A stretch of DNA of 64,000 bases from Allofournierella massiliensis. Its GTDB lineage: Bacteria > Bacillota > Clostridia > Oscillospirales > Ruminococcaceae. The translations under genes were made by a program, and so were the position numbers. The stretch lies in contig NZ_SLUM01000012.1 in the NCBI RefSeq assembly GCF_004345265.1, positions 1 to 64,000 on the forward strand, given 5' to 3'. Numbering within the stretch: the first letter of the stretch is position 1; each line of letters starts with the position of its first letter. The notes beneath the pieces were generated by a model. The model did no database searches. It was not told the DNA's origin and saw nothing but the letters and a program-made list of their open reading frames with translations. Below are positions 1 to 11,672 of this stretch, piece by piece.

Positions 1-37
1 GCTCTACACTCAACTTCTGTTTGTACTGCATAACAAT

Positions 38-89
38 GCTCCCCCTATGATTGACAGCGTTTTATTTCACTGTCTCTCATAGAGGGAGC
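38..89. repeat. Imperfect inverted repeat near window start
   Basis: Two 20-base arms (38-57 and 70-89) match at 17 of 20 positions when one is reverse-complemented, around a 12-base AT-rich loop. There is no T-run directly after it, so it is not an obvious terminator. It could be an RNA hairpin in the 3' region of a gene that lies before the window, or the end of a small mobile element. I cannot decide between these. Confidence 0.4.
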
Positions 90-125
90 ATATCAGATTG
101 TCACAGCAGGTTTTTCTACAAGCTG

Positions 126-165
126 AGGCGCACTCTGTCTTTTCAGACAAAGTGCGCCTTTTTTT
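126..165 (+). terminator. Intrinsic terminator for a gene upstream of the window
   Basis: A near-perfect stem (AGGCGCACT.TGTCT paired with AGACA.AGTGCGCCT) with a TTTC loop is followed by seven T residues on the plus strand. It should end a plus-strand transcript entering from before position 1. The rest of 1-332 shows no convincing gene. Confidence 0.75.
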
Positions 166-332
166 ATGAAATTGCAGGCTGTACAAAGGCAGCAAAAAAA
201 CGAGCACTGAAATCTAGGGGCTAAAGATCTTCGCCGAGCTGCCGGTATGGGTGTGATGAGAGTGTATCCGAGATAAATTGCGGCCACTGCAGCAGCCATA
301 CCCTAAAAAGTAGATTCCCGTTTTGCTCACTC

Positions 333-947
333 TCAGGTTTCTTCGTCCGGAGCCTGTCCATCGTGAGCCAGCCACTTGCATTCGGTCAGCTCCATGTTCG
401 TGAAAACCGCACGGAAGGAAGAATCCTCCGGGCTGCAGGCATATACACCAAACCGGATTTCGCCCTTTGCTTCATGCAGATGGCAGACGCGCATCTGGTG
501 GAACACCTCACCGTCCTCCGAACACTCGATACAGAAATCATCTTCCCGGCGGCTCAGCCGATACCACATGGATTTTACACTGGCGGGAATCTCGGTGGTT
601 GCCCAGTCCGAATAGCCGTGGTTGGTAACAACGCTGCCCAGGTGCTGAAAGCTCTCGTTTTCGTATTCAATAGATCCCTTCAGCCAGTTTTCACTGTCCA
701 GATACAGCACCACGCCACACTGGTCAAAACGATGGTGGCTCTCGGAAAATTCCGTCTTCACCACAAAGGAAAAGAACTTCTCCGCAGTGGACATCTGCAG
801 CACCGGAGCGTTGTCGTTCCGGAAATGGTAGTAGGTTCTCTGCCACAAATCGGTATGCGGTTTGGTAACGATTTCAATCCGGTCCGGGGCAATCACGCTG
901 TTCTCCGGCTGCCGTGTCCATTGCAAAGCGGTTACATCAAACTTCAT
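333..947 (-). CDS. DUF1349 family protein (concanavalin-like fold)
   Basis: This 204-residue protein has no signal peptide or membrane segment. It resembles DUF1349/YesU-like proteins, which adopt a concanavalin-like beta-sandwich: tryptophan-rich strands near the N-terminus, a Y(F)HF(R)ND segment around residue 40, a GVVLYLD segment near residue 80, and a final FTNMELTEC strand. The biochemical role of the family is not established, though members occur next to carbohydrate genes. Its ATG overlaps the stop of the acetyltransferase gene by ATGA, so the two are translationally coupled. It is the last gene on this strand before non-coding DNA. Confidence 0.75.
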   Translation of the reverse strand: MKFDVTALQWTRQPENSVIAPDRIEIVTKPHTDLWQRTYYHFRNDNAPVLQMSTAEKFFSFVVKTEFSESHHRFDQCGVVLYLDSENWLKGSIEYENESFQHLGSVVTNHGYSDWATTEIPASVKSMWYRLSRREDDFCIECSEDGEVFHQMRVCHLHEAKGEIRFGVYACSPEDSSFRAVFTNMELTECKWLAHDGQAPDEET

Positions 948-1540
948 TTGTTTTCCCCTTTCCAGTATTTCTTCTTATCCTCTTCGGTGATTTTCCGCAG
1001 CACCCGGCAGGGATTGCCCACGGCTACCACCCCATCCGGAATATCCCGGTTGACAACGCTTCCCGCGCCGATTACCGTGTTGCTGCCGATGGTCACGCCG
1101 GGCAGCACCGTCACGGACGCACCGATCCACACATTGTCCCCCACCGTGATGGGGTAGGCATATTCCAGCCCCTGATTGCGCTGCTCTGTGTCCAGCGGAT
1201 GCCCCGCGGTGGAAAAAACACAGTTTGGTGCAATGAACACATGATCCCCGAAGGTCACCTTTGCCCCGTCCAGAATGGTGCAGTTGTGGTTGGTATAAAA
1301 ATCCTCGCCAATCTCAATGTTCCACCCGTAGTCGCACCAGAAGGGCGCGGTAATGCAAAACCGCTTGCCGGTTTTGCCGAACAACTGGCGAATGATCTTT
1401 TCCTGTTCATCGACAAGCGAGGGCCGCAGCTGGTTGTATGCAAAGCACAGATCCTTGCAGCGTATGCGTTCTTCCAGTAATTCTTCATCGTAATTTGCAT
1501 CATACAGCAGGCCTTCCTGCATCTTTTTCCGTTCTGTCAT
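944..1540 (-). CDS. maa: Maltose/galactoside O-acetyltransferase family
   Basis: This 198-residue protein is a left-handed beta-helix (hexapeptide-repeat) acetyltransferase of the maltose/galactoside O-acetyltransferase group. It would transfer acetyl from acetyl-CoA to a sugar hydroxyl in the cytoplasm. Visible features are the N-terminal mac domain (YDANYDEEL...), the ITAPFWCDYGWNIEIGE segment, the conserved catalytic His in STAGHPLD, and the C-terminal hexapeptides ending at GVVAVGNPCRVLRKI. I chose ATG 1540 because AGGAG sits nine bases upstream; a longer frame to 1585 lacks such a site. It probably starts a two-gene unit with the DUF1349 gene, driven by the promoter at 1623-1650. The substrate is inferred only from the neighbourhood. 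Confidence 0.85.
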   Translation of the reverse strand: MTERKKMQEGLLYDANYDEELLEERIRCKDLCFAYNQLRPSLVDEQEKIIRQLFGKTGKRFCITAPFWCDYGWNIEIGEDFYTNHNCTILDGAKVTFGDHVFIAPNCVFSTAGHPLDTEQRNQGLEYAYPITVGDNVWIGASVTVLPGVTIGSNTVIGAGSVVNRDIPDGVVAVGNPCRVLRKITEEDKKKYWKGENK

Positions 1541-1622
1541 TTCCCACAGTCTCCTTTCTATTCCCCGCTGCTTGGGCCATTCCACCCTTTTTTATCGGCC
1601 CGTACACTTTTTTATTTTTCTT

Positions 1623-1650
1623 ATTATAGCACCATAACAGGGAGCGGCAA
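1623..1650 (-). promoter_or_regulatory. Internal promoter for the acetyltransferase unit
   Basis: On the minus strand TTGCCG, a 16-base gap and TATAAT lie about 85 bases upstream of the acetyltransferase start. Together with the terminator just before it, this separates maa and the DUF1349 gene from the large operon. Confidence 0.55.
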
Positions 1651-1733
1651 AAGCTTTTCGCGTCCCCCTTCGGCCCTATTTCGGATGTACTTAACGACAG
1701 AAGCCTCAAACAGCGTTGTCGGTTCAACGAATC

Positions 1734-1764
1734 AAAAATAAAAGGCGGCACAACGAGTGCCGAC
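1734..1764 (-). terminator. Terminator after oligo-1,6-glucosidase
   Basis: On the minus strand an eight-base stem (GTCGGCAC / GTGCCGCC, one mismatch) with a five-base loop is followed by TTTTATTTTT. It lies about 35 bases after the glucosidase stop codon and closes the maltodextrin operon. Confidence 0.7.
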
Positions 1765-1799
1765 TTTTCCGAACCCTCTCCAATCCCGAGATGCTCTTT

Positions 1800-3428
1800 T
1801 TACAAAACGCGGTACAGGATCATTGCCTCCCAGGGGCGCAGAACGCTCTGCATCCGGTCGGGGTAATTGCCGATCAGCATCTCGGCTGTATTCCAATCGG
1901 CCGGCAGATTCCAGGACACATCCGTTCCCGAGAAATTGCACACCACCAGAATCTGCTCATTTTCGGTGCTGCGCCGGTAGACGAACAGGCTGGGATGCTC
2001 TTCCTCCAGAAGGGTGAAATCGCCTTCCACAAACACCGGATATTCCTTGCGCAGAGCAATCAGCTTTTTGTAGTACCAGAATACCGAATCCGGATCCGCC
2101 AGAGCGGCTTCTGCATTGATGGTTTTGTAGTTGGGGTTCACCGGCAGCCAGGGCGTGCCGGTGGTAAAGCCGGCATTCTCCTGACCATTCCACTGCATAG
2201 GGGTGCGGGCGTTATCCCGGCCTTTGGCGTAGATGGAGCGCAGAATCTCTTCTTCCGGGTAACCCTCGGCCAGCCGCTTTTTGTACATGTTGTGGATCTC
2301 CACATCCTGATACTGCTCCAGCGGCAGGCGAATGTTGGTCATGCCCAGCTCTTCGCCCTGATAAATGTACGGTGTGCCCTGCATGCCATGCAGCATGGTG
2401 GCCAGCAATTTTGCGGACTGCACCCGGTATTCCCCGTCGTCACCCCAGCGGGAAACGATGCGGGGCAGGTCGTGGTTATTCAGAAACAGACTGTTCCAGC
2501 CACAGCCGTGCAGCCCCTGCTGCCAGCGGGCGTAGCTCTGCTTCATCTTCACAAAGGGCAGCGGCGCCAGATCCCATTTATCCTTGCCGGGCTGCTGATC
2601 CAGCACCATCTGCTCAAACTGGAATACCATGGAAAGCTCGCTGCCATCCGGCGCACTGTACAGCTTTGCCCGGGGGATATCCGCACCCCAGGCTTCGCCC
2701 ACAGTAACAAGACAGCCCTTCTGGAAGGTTTCGGCGCTCAGCTCCCGCAAAAACTCATGCAGCCGGGGGCCGTTGTTGGTGATTTTATTGTCCGGTTCTT
2801 TGGCGATCTGGTCAATCACATCCAGCCGGAAGCCCTCCACCCCCTGCTCCATCCACCACAGGATCATGTCGTAGATTTCGCGGCGCAGGGCCGGGTTTTC
2901 CCAGTTCAGGTCCGGCTGCTGGGGTGCGAACTGATGGAAGTAATACTGCCCCACCTCCGGCACCCATTCCCAGGCCGGGCCGCCGAATACCGCCTGCATG
3001 TCGTTCGGAAACTGGTCGGGGGTGCCGTCCCGCCAGACGTAATAGTCATGGTAGGGATTCTCCCGGCTGGTCTTTGCCTGCAAAAACCAGTGGTGCTGAT
3101 CGGAGCTGTGATTCAGCACCAGATCCATCATGATGCCGATGCCCCGCTTTTTGCCCTCCTGAATCAGCTGGCGCATATCCGCAAGATCGCCGAACATGGG
3201 ATCAATGGCCCGATAATCCGAAATATCATAACCGTTGTCCACCTGTGGGGAGGCGCATACCGGCGACAGCCAGATCACGTCGATGCCCAGCGTTTGCAGG
3301 TAGTCCAGCCGCCTGATGATGCCCTGCAGATCGCCCACACCGCTTCCGGTGGTATCCTGGAAGCTCTTGGGATAGATCTGGTAGGCAACGGCGGATTTCC
3401 ACCAGTCCTTTTTTGTTTTATCCAGCAT
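1800..3428 (-). CDS. malL: Oligo-1,6-glucosidase / alpha-glucosidase (GH13)
   Basis: This 542-residue cytoplasmic GH13 enzyme is of normal length for the MalL/oligo-1,6-glucosidase subfamily. It would release glucose from the non-reducing ends of short alpha-glucosides, including isomaltose-type branches. The four GH13 regions are present: DLVLNHSSDQH, GFRLDVID (nucleophile Asp), VTVGEAWG (acid/base Glu) and FLNNHDLPR (transition-state Asp). DVIWLSPVCASPQVDNGYDISDY marks the start of the barrel, and a C-terminal beta domain ends at the stop. AAGGAGG lies seven bases before the ATG. It follows the broken HAD gene by 12 bases and ends the operon. Exact specificity (alpha-1,6 versus alpha-1,4) cannot be read from the sequence. 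Confidence 0.92.
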   Translation of the reverse strand: MLDKTKKDWWKSAVAYQIYPKSFQDTTGSGVGDLQGIIRRLDYLQTLGIDVIWLSPVCASPQVDNGYDISDYRAIDPMFGDLADMRQLIQEGKKRGIGIMMDLVLNHSSDQHHWFLQAKTSRENPYHDYYVWRDGTPDQFPNDMQAVFGGPAWEWVPEVGQYYFHQFAPQQPDLNWENPALRREIYDMILWWMEQGVEGFRLDVIDQIAKEPDNKITNNGPRLHEFLRELSAETFQKGCLVTVGEAWGADIPRAKLYSAPDGSELSMVFQFEQMVLDQQPGKDKWDLAPLPFVKMKQSYARWQQGLHGCGWNSLFLNNHDLPRIVSRWGDDGEYRVQSAKLLATMLHGMQGTPYIYQGEELGMTNIRLPLEQYQDVEIHNMYKKRLAEGYPEEEILRSIYAKGRDNARTPMQWNGQENAGFTTGTPWLPVNPNYKTINAEAALADPDSVFWYYKKLIALRKEYPVFVEGDFTLLEEEHPSLFVYRRSTENEQILVVCNFSGTDVSWNLPADWNTAEMLIGNYPDRMQSVLRPWEAMILYRVL

Positions 3429-3440
3429 TGTGATTCCTCC

Positions 3441-4196
3441 TTACCGCGCGCCGTCCGATGCAGCGCCGGGCAGTATCATTTGCAACAGTTTTTCGTAATC
3501 CGCGCCTTCGCAGACAAGGTCACATTCCGGTGTTTCGTTCAAGCCGTCGGTATTCAGAAAGCAGGTGCGCATGCCCAGCGCCCGGGCGGGCTGGATATCA
3601 TCATGGGCGCTGTTGCCCACCATCATCACCTGATCGGGCGGACATCCGCATTCCTGAAGCACCAGATTGAAATAATCCGGCGAAGGCTTCTTTACACCCC
3701 AGTCAGAGGAGAGGAAGATCCGGTCAAATCAGCCGCACAGCTCCAGCATGGTCATCTCCGGCCAGGTAAAGAGCCGCTGCGCGTTGGACAAAAGAAACAC
3801 CTTTTTCCCTGCGCCGCGCAGGGTATCCAGCAACTGCTGTGCGCCGGGGTACAGCTCGGCCTGATCGGTGGAACAGGCCCGCAGCAGCATGCCCGCGCCG
3901 CGTACCATCTCGCCGGTCACCCAGGGTGCGCCTTTTTTGCGGAACAAGGCTTCCAGCACCTGTTCCAGCGACACCTCGCCGCAGCCGGGGCCAAAGCGCG
4001 CATCCGCCGCACGTTGGTGGCGGCGCACCTCAGCCCGGTAGGCCCTGCACAACTGGTCGGGGCTGCTATACTTTGCCCCGTGGTAGCCGTAGTAGAAGGT
4101 CATCGGTTTCCAGACCCGCTCCAGAGCCTCCTCATCGGTGTGAATACGGATCAGGGTACCATACAGATCAAACACCACCGCGCGGATCGTTTCCAT
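3441..4196 (-). pseudogene. HAD-family phosphatase interrupted by in-frame TGA
   Basis: A haloacid-dehalogenase-type phosphatase of about 251 codons is split by one TGA at 3729-3731, with the reading frame unchanged on both sides. The N-terminal part has motif I (VVFDLYGTL) and motif II (LLSNAQ). The C-terminal part has motif III (GVKKPSPDYF) and the motif IV region (MMVGNSAHDDI). The stop falls where relatives usually have an aromatic residue, in the segment before FDRIFLSSD. It sits between the neopullulanase and glucosidase genes, where a sugar-phosphate phosphatase would fit. Either the protein is lost, or two fragments are made, or the stop is a sequence error. I saw no reason to invoke selenocysteine. 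Confidence 0.8.
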
Positions 4197-4216
4197 CGAT
4201 TTTCCTCCTGTCTGTT

Positions 4217-5943
4217 TTATTCATCGATACGGCGAATGCAGACACCGCCGGGAGCGAGAAGATTTTCCCGCAGGCCCCGGCAGAACAGAATCTCTCCTGC
4301 TCCGGGAATCTGCCAGAGCGTTTCACCGCAATTCAGCAGCACCTCCACTTTGCCTCGCCGGTAACACACCATTCGGCCCTCCGCTTCGGTTTCTACAAAG
4401 GAAAGCCCACTTTCCCGCAGCGCGGGCAGGGTGCGCCGCAGCCGGATCAGCTCCTTCAGCTGCTGAATGCGCTGCCGGTTTTCCGGCTCATTCAGCTGAT
4501 TCCAGGGCATGCAGCGGCGGCAGTCTGGGTCGTGCCCACCGGGCAGGCCGATCTCTGTGCCGTAATAGATGCTGGGGCTGCCCGGCAGGGTGAACAACAT
4601 GGTCAGCTGCTGAAAAAAAGCGTCCTCACTTCCCGCCCGGGTGAACAGACGGTCAGTGTCGTGGGAATCCAGCAGATTAAACATCACCTGCCCGGTCTGG
4701 CGGCGATACATGCCCATGCAGCGGTACAGATCCCAGGCAAGCATACGGGCAGTTTTGTCCTTATGGGCAAAGAACCCCTTCACTGCCTGCTGCAGCGGGT
4801 AGTTCACCACCGCGTCGTACTCGTCGCCCTCCAGCCAGGGGGAGGCATCGTGCCAGATCTCCCCCAACAGGTAGACATCCGGGCGGATGGCCCGCAGCCG
4901 CCGGTGCAGCTCCTTCAAAAGCCGGTGGGACACCTCGTTGCCCACATCGAAGCGGATGGCGTCCACCCCGTATTCCCCCACCCAGTGCTCACACAGGCCG
5001 CAGACATACGCGATGACTTCCGGCTCGTTGGTGTTCAGCTTGGGCATATTGGAAGCAAAGGCGAAGGAGTAATAGCGGCTGTCCCGGGTGTCCCGGCCGG
5101 GGGCCGGAGCGGGCCAGTGGTTCACCATGAACCAGTTCCAATAGCGGGAAGCCGGGCCCTTTTGCAGCACGTCCTGCCAGGGGCCGAAACTGGCCCCGCA
5201 GTGGTTGAACACCGCGTCCAGCATCACCCGGATGCCCCGCTCATGAGCGGATTTCACCAGTCGGGCAAGGTCCTCATTGGTGCCGAAGTCCGGGTCCACG
5301 GTCTCGTAATCCCGGGTATCGTATTTGTGCACCGAATCCGCCGCAAAGATGGGGTTCAGATACAGCCCGTTCACGCCCAGATCGGCCAGATAATCCAGCT
5401 TTTCGCAGATGCCGGGCAAATCGCCGCCGAAGCGCTCCTCGTTGGTCACCGGGCCGGTGCGCCAGGGGGTCTGGCAGCTGCTGGCCCCGCTGCGGCAGAA
5501 GCGATCCGGGAAGATCTGATACCACACCGTATCCCGCACCCACTGGGGCGGGACAGGGATATCCGCCGGGTTTATCCAGGGCTGATGGAACGCCGCCGGG
5601 CAGTCCTCCCGTCGGTTTTGCTCCGGTGTGCAGAAGCCGTCCTCCCCGTAAAACCAGACCTCGCCGCCCTGGTGCAGCTCAAAATAGTAGCGGCACCGCT
5701 TATAGGGCGGCCGAATGGTTGCGCTCCACCACAGGCAGTGCTCCAGCCGCAGCGGGCCGGCAATTTCCTGTCGCTGGCCCTGCCAGCGCTCGGCACCACC
5801 CAGAATGCCCGCTTCAAAAGGATCGCCCCAGTGCAGAAAGACCCGCTCCACCTCAGGGCCGGTCTGCAAACGCAGAGCCAGCTCGTCCGGATTCAATGCA
5901 TAGCTGTAAGGGACCTGAGCCCGGTGAAAGACCGCCGCGAAAT

Positions 5944-5947
<4 letters not shown>
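4217..5947 (-). CDS. Neopullulanase / cyclomaltodextrinase-like GH13
   Basis: This 576-residue enzyme has the layout of GH13 subfamily 20: an N-terminal CBM34-like beta domain (about residues 1-120), the DTVWYQIFPDRF entry strand, then the barrel. It would cleave maltodextrins, cyclodextrins or pullulan in the cytoplasm, giving maltose and panose-type products. Catalytic regions are LDAVFNHCG, AIRFDVGNE (nucleophile), LLGEIWHDA (acid/base) and LLDSHDTDR. No signal peptide is present, which agrees with intracellular action on imported dextrins. GGAGGG lies eight bases upstream, and the ATG overlaps the stop of malQ. Distinguishing neopullulanase from maltogenic amylase would need a phylogeny. 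Confidence 0.88.
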
Positions 5948-7407
<1,460 letters not shown>

Positions 7408-7417
7408 TCAATCATCC

Positions 7418-9676
7418 TCACAGATGCCAGATATCCTGATTGTACTCCGCGATGGTGCGGTCGGAGGAGAAGAAGCCCGCCTTGGCAATGTTTACCAGCG
7501 TCTTGCGGCTCCAGGCCAGCTCGTCCTCGTAATCTGCCAGCATCGCTTCCTTCTTCCGGATGTATTCCTTCACGTCCAGCAGGGTCATGAACCAGTCCTT
7601 GCTTACAATTTCCTTATACAGGCGGCACAGGCTTTCCACATCGCCGATGCGGATCAGCTTTTTGTCGATGATAAAGTCTACCAGACGGGCGATTTCCTCG
7701 TCGCCGTCGTAGAGGGCGGCGGAGGAATAGGCCTGTTCGTCGTACAGGCGAATGACCTCCTCGGAGCTCTTGCCGAAGGAATAGATGTTCTCCTCACCCA
7801 CCAGCTCCGCGATCTCCACGTTCGCGCCGTCCCGAGTGCCCAGAGTGAGCGCACCGTTAAGCATGAACTTCATGTTGCCGGTGCCGGAGGCCTCCTTGGA
7901 GGCCAAACTGATCTGCTCGGAGATATCGCAGGCAGGAATCAGCTTTTCCGCCTTGGTCACGTTGTAGTTCTCCACCATGACCACCTTCAGATAGGGGCTG
8001 ACCTGCGGGTCGTTTTCAATCAGCTGGGAAAGGCAGAGGATCAGGTGGATGATGTCCTTGGCGATGGTGTAGGCGGGGGCCGCCTTCGCGCCGAAGATCA
8101 TGGTGATGGGACGGGCGGGAAGCTTGCCGGCCTTGATCTCCAGATACTTGTAGATGGCGTACAGAGCGTTCATCTGCTGGCGCTTGTACTCGTGCAGGCG
8201 TTTGACCTGAATATCGAAGATGGAATCGGCGTTCAGCTCCACGCCCTGGGTGGCTTTGAGGTAGCGGGCAAGCGCCTGCTTGTTTTCGGTCTTGATGCGG
8301 CGCAGCTGGTGCAGCACCTCTTCATCGTTCTGGAAAGCCAGCAGCTTTTCCAGCTCCTCTGCATCCTTTTTGAAGCAAGGGCCGATCAGGCTCTCGATGA
8401 AGGCAGCCAAAGGCTGGTTGCAGTGGAGCAGCCAGCGGCGGAAGGTGATGCCGTTGGTCTTGTTGTTGAACTTTTCCGGGTACAGCTCGTAGAAGGGCCG
8501 CAGCTCGGATTCCTTCAAAATCTCGGTGTGCAGTGCAGCCACGCCATTCACGCTGTAGCCGTAGTGGATGTCGATGTGGGCCATGTGTACCCGGTCCTGA
8601 TCGTCCAGAATGGCGACCCGGGGATCGGCACTCACCTGCTTTGCCCGTTTGTCCAGCTCCTCGATGATGGGCACCAGCTGAGGCACTGCCTTACGCATAA
8701 AGTCCATGGGCCATTTTTCCAGCGCCTCGGCCAGAATGGTGTGGTTGGTGTAGGCGCAGGTCAGGCTTACCTCCCGGATGGCGTCGTCCATGCTCATGCC
8801 CTCGGCGGTGAGCAGACGGATCAATTCGGGGATGATCATGGTGGGGTGGGTATCGTTGATCTGCACCGCCACATACTCATGCAGATTTTCAATGCTGCCG
8901 CCCCGCTCCCGGGTCTCTTTCAGGATCAGCTGAGCGGTACTGCTCACCAGGAAGTACTGCTGGTATACCCGCAGCAGACGGCCCGCCTCGTCGCTGTCGT
9001 CCGGGTAAAGGAACAGGGTCAGGTTGCGGGCAATATCGCTCTTATCAAAGGAAATGCCATCCCCAATGATGGATTCGTCCACCGTCTCCACATCGAACAG
9101 GTGCAGGCTGTTGCGCCGCCCGTTGTAGCCGGGCACGCCCACGTCGTACATCACCGAGCGCAGCGAAAAGCCGCCGAAGGGCACGGTAAAACGCTCGCCG
9201 GTATCGGTGAGCCAGCTTTCCGGGGTGATCCAGGGGTTCTTTTCTTCCTTCTGCTTGTTGTTCTCCAGCTTCTGATAGAACAGGCCGTCGTGGTAGTTCA
9301 GGCCCGCACCGTCGCCGCACAGGTTCAGCGTGGCGATGGAATCCAGAAAGCAGGCAGCCAGACGGCCCAGACCACCGTTGCCCAGCGAGGGCTCGTTCTC
9401 CGCTTCCTCAACGGCGGTGAGCTCATGGCCGTGCTTGGCCAGCAGCTCTTTTGCCTCGTCGAACAGGCCCAGATTGATCAGGTTGTTGCTGAGCAGCTTG
9501 CCGATCAGAAATTCCGCCGACACATAGTACAGCTTGCGCTTGCCCTCGGTGCGGGGCATGGCGGCCAGCTGCTCCTTGGTGTAGAGCATCAGGGCGGTAT
9601 AGACTTCCTGATCGGTGGCGGTGTCCAGATTTTTGCCGTAGTGCTTGTTCAGAATGCTCTGCAGTCTCTGTTCCAT
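7418..9676 (-). CDS. glgP: Glycogen / maltodextrin phosphorylase
   Basis: This 752-residue GT35 phosphorylase uses phosphate to release glucose-1-phosphate from alpha-1,4-glucan ends. The PLP site lies in [20 protein letters not shown], with the lysine that forms the Schiff base, followed by RDGANVEI. Conserved segments [30 protein letters not shown] and [12 protein letters not shown] are also clear. The protein is somewhat shorter than enterobacterial GlgP/MalP (about 800 residues), as is common in Firmicutes. The frame runs 32 codons further upstream, but the first conserved residues follow ATG 9676, which has GAGGGA before it, so I start there. It sits between debranching enzyme and malQ in the operon. 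Confidence 0.93.
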   Translation of the reverse strand: MEQRLQSILNKHYGKNLDTATDQEVYTALMLYTKEQLAAMPRTEGKRKLYYVSAEFLIGKLLSNNLINLGLFDEAKELLAKHGHELTAVEEAENEPSLGNGGLGRLAACFLDSIATLNLCGDGAGLNYHDGLFYQKLENNKQKEEKNPWITPESWLTDTGERFTVPFGGFSLRSVMYDVGVPGYNGRRNSLHLFDVETVDESIIGDGISFDKSDIARNLTLFLYPDDSDEAGRLLRVYQQYFLVSSTAQLILKETRERGGSIENLHEYVAVQINDTHPTMIIPELIRLLTAEGMSMDDAIREVSLTCAYTNHTILAEALEKWPMDFMRKAVPQLVPIIEELDKRAKQVSADPRVAILDDQDRVHMAHIDIHYGYSVNGVAALHTEILKESELRPFYELYPEKFNNKTNGITFRRWLLHCNQPLAAFIESLIGPCFKKDAEELEKLLAFQNDEEVLHQLRRIKTENKQALARYLKATQGVELNADSIFDIQVKRLHEYKRQQMNALYAIYKYLEIKAGKLPARPITMIFGAKAAPAYTIAKDIIHLILCLSQLIENDPQVSPYLKVVMVENYNVTKAEKLIPACDISEQISLASKEASGTGNMKFMLNGALTLGTRDGANVEIAELVGEENIYSFGKSSEEVIRLYDEQAYSSAALYDGDEEIARLVDFIIDKKLIRIGDVESLCRLYKEIVSKDWFMTLLDVKEYIRKKEAMLADYEDELAWSRKTLVNIAKAGFFSSDRTIAEYNQDIWHL

Positions 9677-9698
9677 ATACGTTTCCCTCTCGTTTCTC

Positions 9699-11648
9699 TC
9701 AGTGTTCCATCCGGGGGCGTTCCAGGGCTTCGTACACCCGCAACAGCTCACCCACGCTCCACGCCTGGGCAAAGCAGCCCCGGGAGGCAGTGGGGTTTTC
9801 CCCGTCGTAAATTTCTGGCAGCTGGCCGGCGCACCCCTCTCTGAGCGCCGGTTCCAGTGCAGCCAACTGCTGCTTTACCTGCCGTTTTGCCTGTGCCGAA
9901 TATCCGTTCACTTTTAAATAAGCCAGATACCAGGCTCCCAGTGGGAAGGGCCACACCGTTCCCTGATGGTAGGCCAGATCCCGCTGCTGCTGCAGCCCGC
10001 CGTAGGTGGGATGGAATTCCGCATCCTCCGGCGAAAGGGTGCGCAGCCCCACCGGCGTGTACAGATGCTGAAGGACCGTTTGCACCACCAGCTTTTCCTG
10101 CCGGGGCTCCAGCATGGCAAAGGGCATGGATACTGCCCAGATCTGGTTGCAGCGGATCTGCTCGTCGGCCTTTGTGCCGGACACAAGATCCTTCAGATAC
10201 CCCTTCTCTTCCATCCAGAACTGGCACACAAAGCTTTCCCGTACTTTTTCCGCCAGCTCGCCGTAGCTCTGCCCGGCTTCACCCATTTCGGGGGCCAGCC
10301 GTTCCATAATCCGCAGCGCGTTGTACCAGTAGGCGTTGATCTCCACCGGTTTGCCGTGGCGGGGGGTGGGCAGAATGTCGCCGATGCGCACATCCATCCA
10401 GGTCACCTGATCTAGCCCCTGCCCGGCGGCGATCAGGCCGTCCGGCTCCATGTGGATGCCGAATTCCGTACCCTTTTGGTAGCCTTCCACGATTCGCTTC
10501 ATCACCGGCCATGCCTGTTGCACAAAGGCCTCGTCGCCGGTGTAAGAGCGGTAGAGCCAAATGCAGTTGATGAACAGCAGCGCCGCGTCCACCGTGTTAT
10601 ACATGGGCTCGTTGCCCCCTTCCGGGAAGAGGTTCGGCATCAGGCCGCCCCGTTCATGCTCCAGAAAGGTGGTAAGGATGCTTTTTGCGTCCTCATACCG
10701 GCCGGTGGCCAGCGTACAGCCGGGCAGGGCAATCATGGTGTCCCGTCCCCAGTCCTCAAAGAAGGGGTAGCCCGCCAGAATCGTTTTGGCCCCGGTGGAG
10801 GCCCGCTGGGTGATGAAGGCATCGGCGCTCACCGCCAGCTGGCGGGCTGCCGGATGACGGAATCCACTCTGCTGTTCCAGCGCCCGCAACCGCTTTTTCG
10901 CATTTTGCAGCACCGTACCGGCAGCGGAACGTGCATCCTCCAACGAGAACACCATGTCCAACGTTTTCTCCACTCCCGCCGGGACGGCAATGGAAATCTG
11001 TACATTTGATGCGGTGTGCCCGGTGGCCCGGCGACCGTCGCAGGCGTCGTAGGCGTACCAGAGTGTCTGGCGGCGCAGGGGTGTTTCCTGTAGCTGTCCA
11101 TTGGTTTTGATGTGCAGCCGCAGCCCGGCGGATTCCACCGTGCCCTCCTGGAAGACAAACCGCTGGCGGGCGCTCAGGTCCTTGCCCTTGGGCACAAACT
11201 GCATCCAGGGGGTGACGGTGAGCGTGCAGTCCGCGCCGGATTCGTTGCCGATGCGGTAGTGCACTGCAAGGGTGTTGCGTTCCCAGTCCAGCGCCAGCTC
11301 CTTTTCCATCTGCACGCCGTTCAGCTGATACCACCAGTGGGGCAGGCCGTCCACCTCCATGCTGCACAGATGCTTCCAGCCATTCTCCGCCGGCAGGCCC
11401 CGGAACTGCTGGCTGGACAGATGCTCCGCCCCGCCCTCGGTTTCCAGAACCTCCTCCAGCCGGTGGATCAGATTCCAGCGATGATTGGGGGCCTGAGTGC
11501 AGGCCATGAACACCGCATGGTCATTGCGGGCGGCTGCGCCGGTGATGGTCTGGGAGGAAAATCCGCCCAGACCGTTGGTCACCAGCCAGCAGCTTTCCTG
11601 CCCGCGTTCCTGACTGCGAAAATCCTGTTTTCCATATATAAACCGCAT
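9699..11648 (-). CDS. Glycogen debranching enzyme (amylo-alpha-1,6-glucosidase type)
   Basis: This 649-residue protein has an N-terminal glycogen-debranching domain ([14 protein letters not shown], about residues 20-33) and a C-terminal (alpha/alpha)6 glucosidase domain of the GH133 type. The motif [18 protein letters not shown] (about residues 290-310) and the later [10 protein letters not shown] and WMDVRIGD segments are the family hallmarks. It hydrolyses alpha-1,6-linked glucose stubs left by the phosphorylase. GAGGGG precedes the ATG. The gene is 22 bases upstream of glgP and 24 bases after pullulanase, so the operon holds two different debranching activities. Confidence 0.9.
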   Translation of the reverse strand: MRFIYGKQDFRSQERGQESCWLVTNGLGGFSSQTITGAAARNDHAVFMACTQAPNHRWNLIHRLEEVLETEGGAEHLSSQQFRGLPAENGWKHLCSMEVDGLPHWWYQLNGVQMEKELALDWERNTLAVHYRIGNESGADCTLTVTPWMQFVPKGKDLSARQRFVFQEGTVESAGLRLHIKTNGQLQETPLRRQTLWYAYDACDGRRATGHTASNVQISIAVPAGVEKTLDMVFSLEDARSAAGTVLQNAKKRLRALEQQSGFRHPAARQLAVSADAFITQRASTGAKTILAGYPFFEDWGRDTMIALPGCTLATGRYEDAKSILTTFLEHERGGLMPNLFPEGGNEPMYNTVDAALLFINCIWLYRSYTGDEAFVQQAWPVMKRIVEGYQKGTEFGIHMEPDGLIAAGQGLDQVTWMDVRIGDILPTPRHGKPVEINAYWYNALRIMERLAPEMGEAGQSYGELAEKVRESFVCQFWMEEKGYLKDLVSGTKADEQIRCNQIWAVSMPFAMLEPRQEKLVVQTVLQHLYTPVGLRTLSPEDAEFHPTYGGLQQQRDLAYHQGTVWPFPLGAWYLAYLKVNGYSAQAKRQVKQQLAALEPALREGCAGQLPEIYDGENPTASRGCFAQAWSVGELLRVYEALERPRMEH

Positions 11649-11672
11649 TGGTTTCCCCTCTAATAATTGTTG

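Noticed and set aside
3727-3733. Selenocysteine at the TGA of the HAD gene
   Set aside because: HAD phosphatases do not use selenocysteine, the position is not catalytic, and I saw no clear SECIS-like hairpin directly after it.
1716-4364. 882-residue plus-strand open frame opposite malL and the HAD gene
   Set aside because: It is antisense to genes with clear GH13 and HAD motifs, has no ribosome site and has low-complexity His/Gln/Pro content typical of shadow frames. The same applies to plus-strand frames at 3839-6277, 7262-9844 and 11667-13670.
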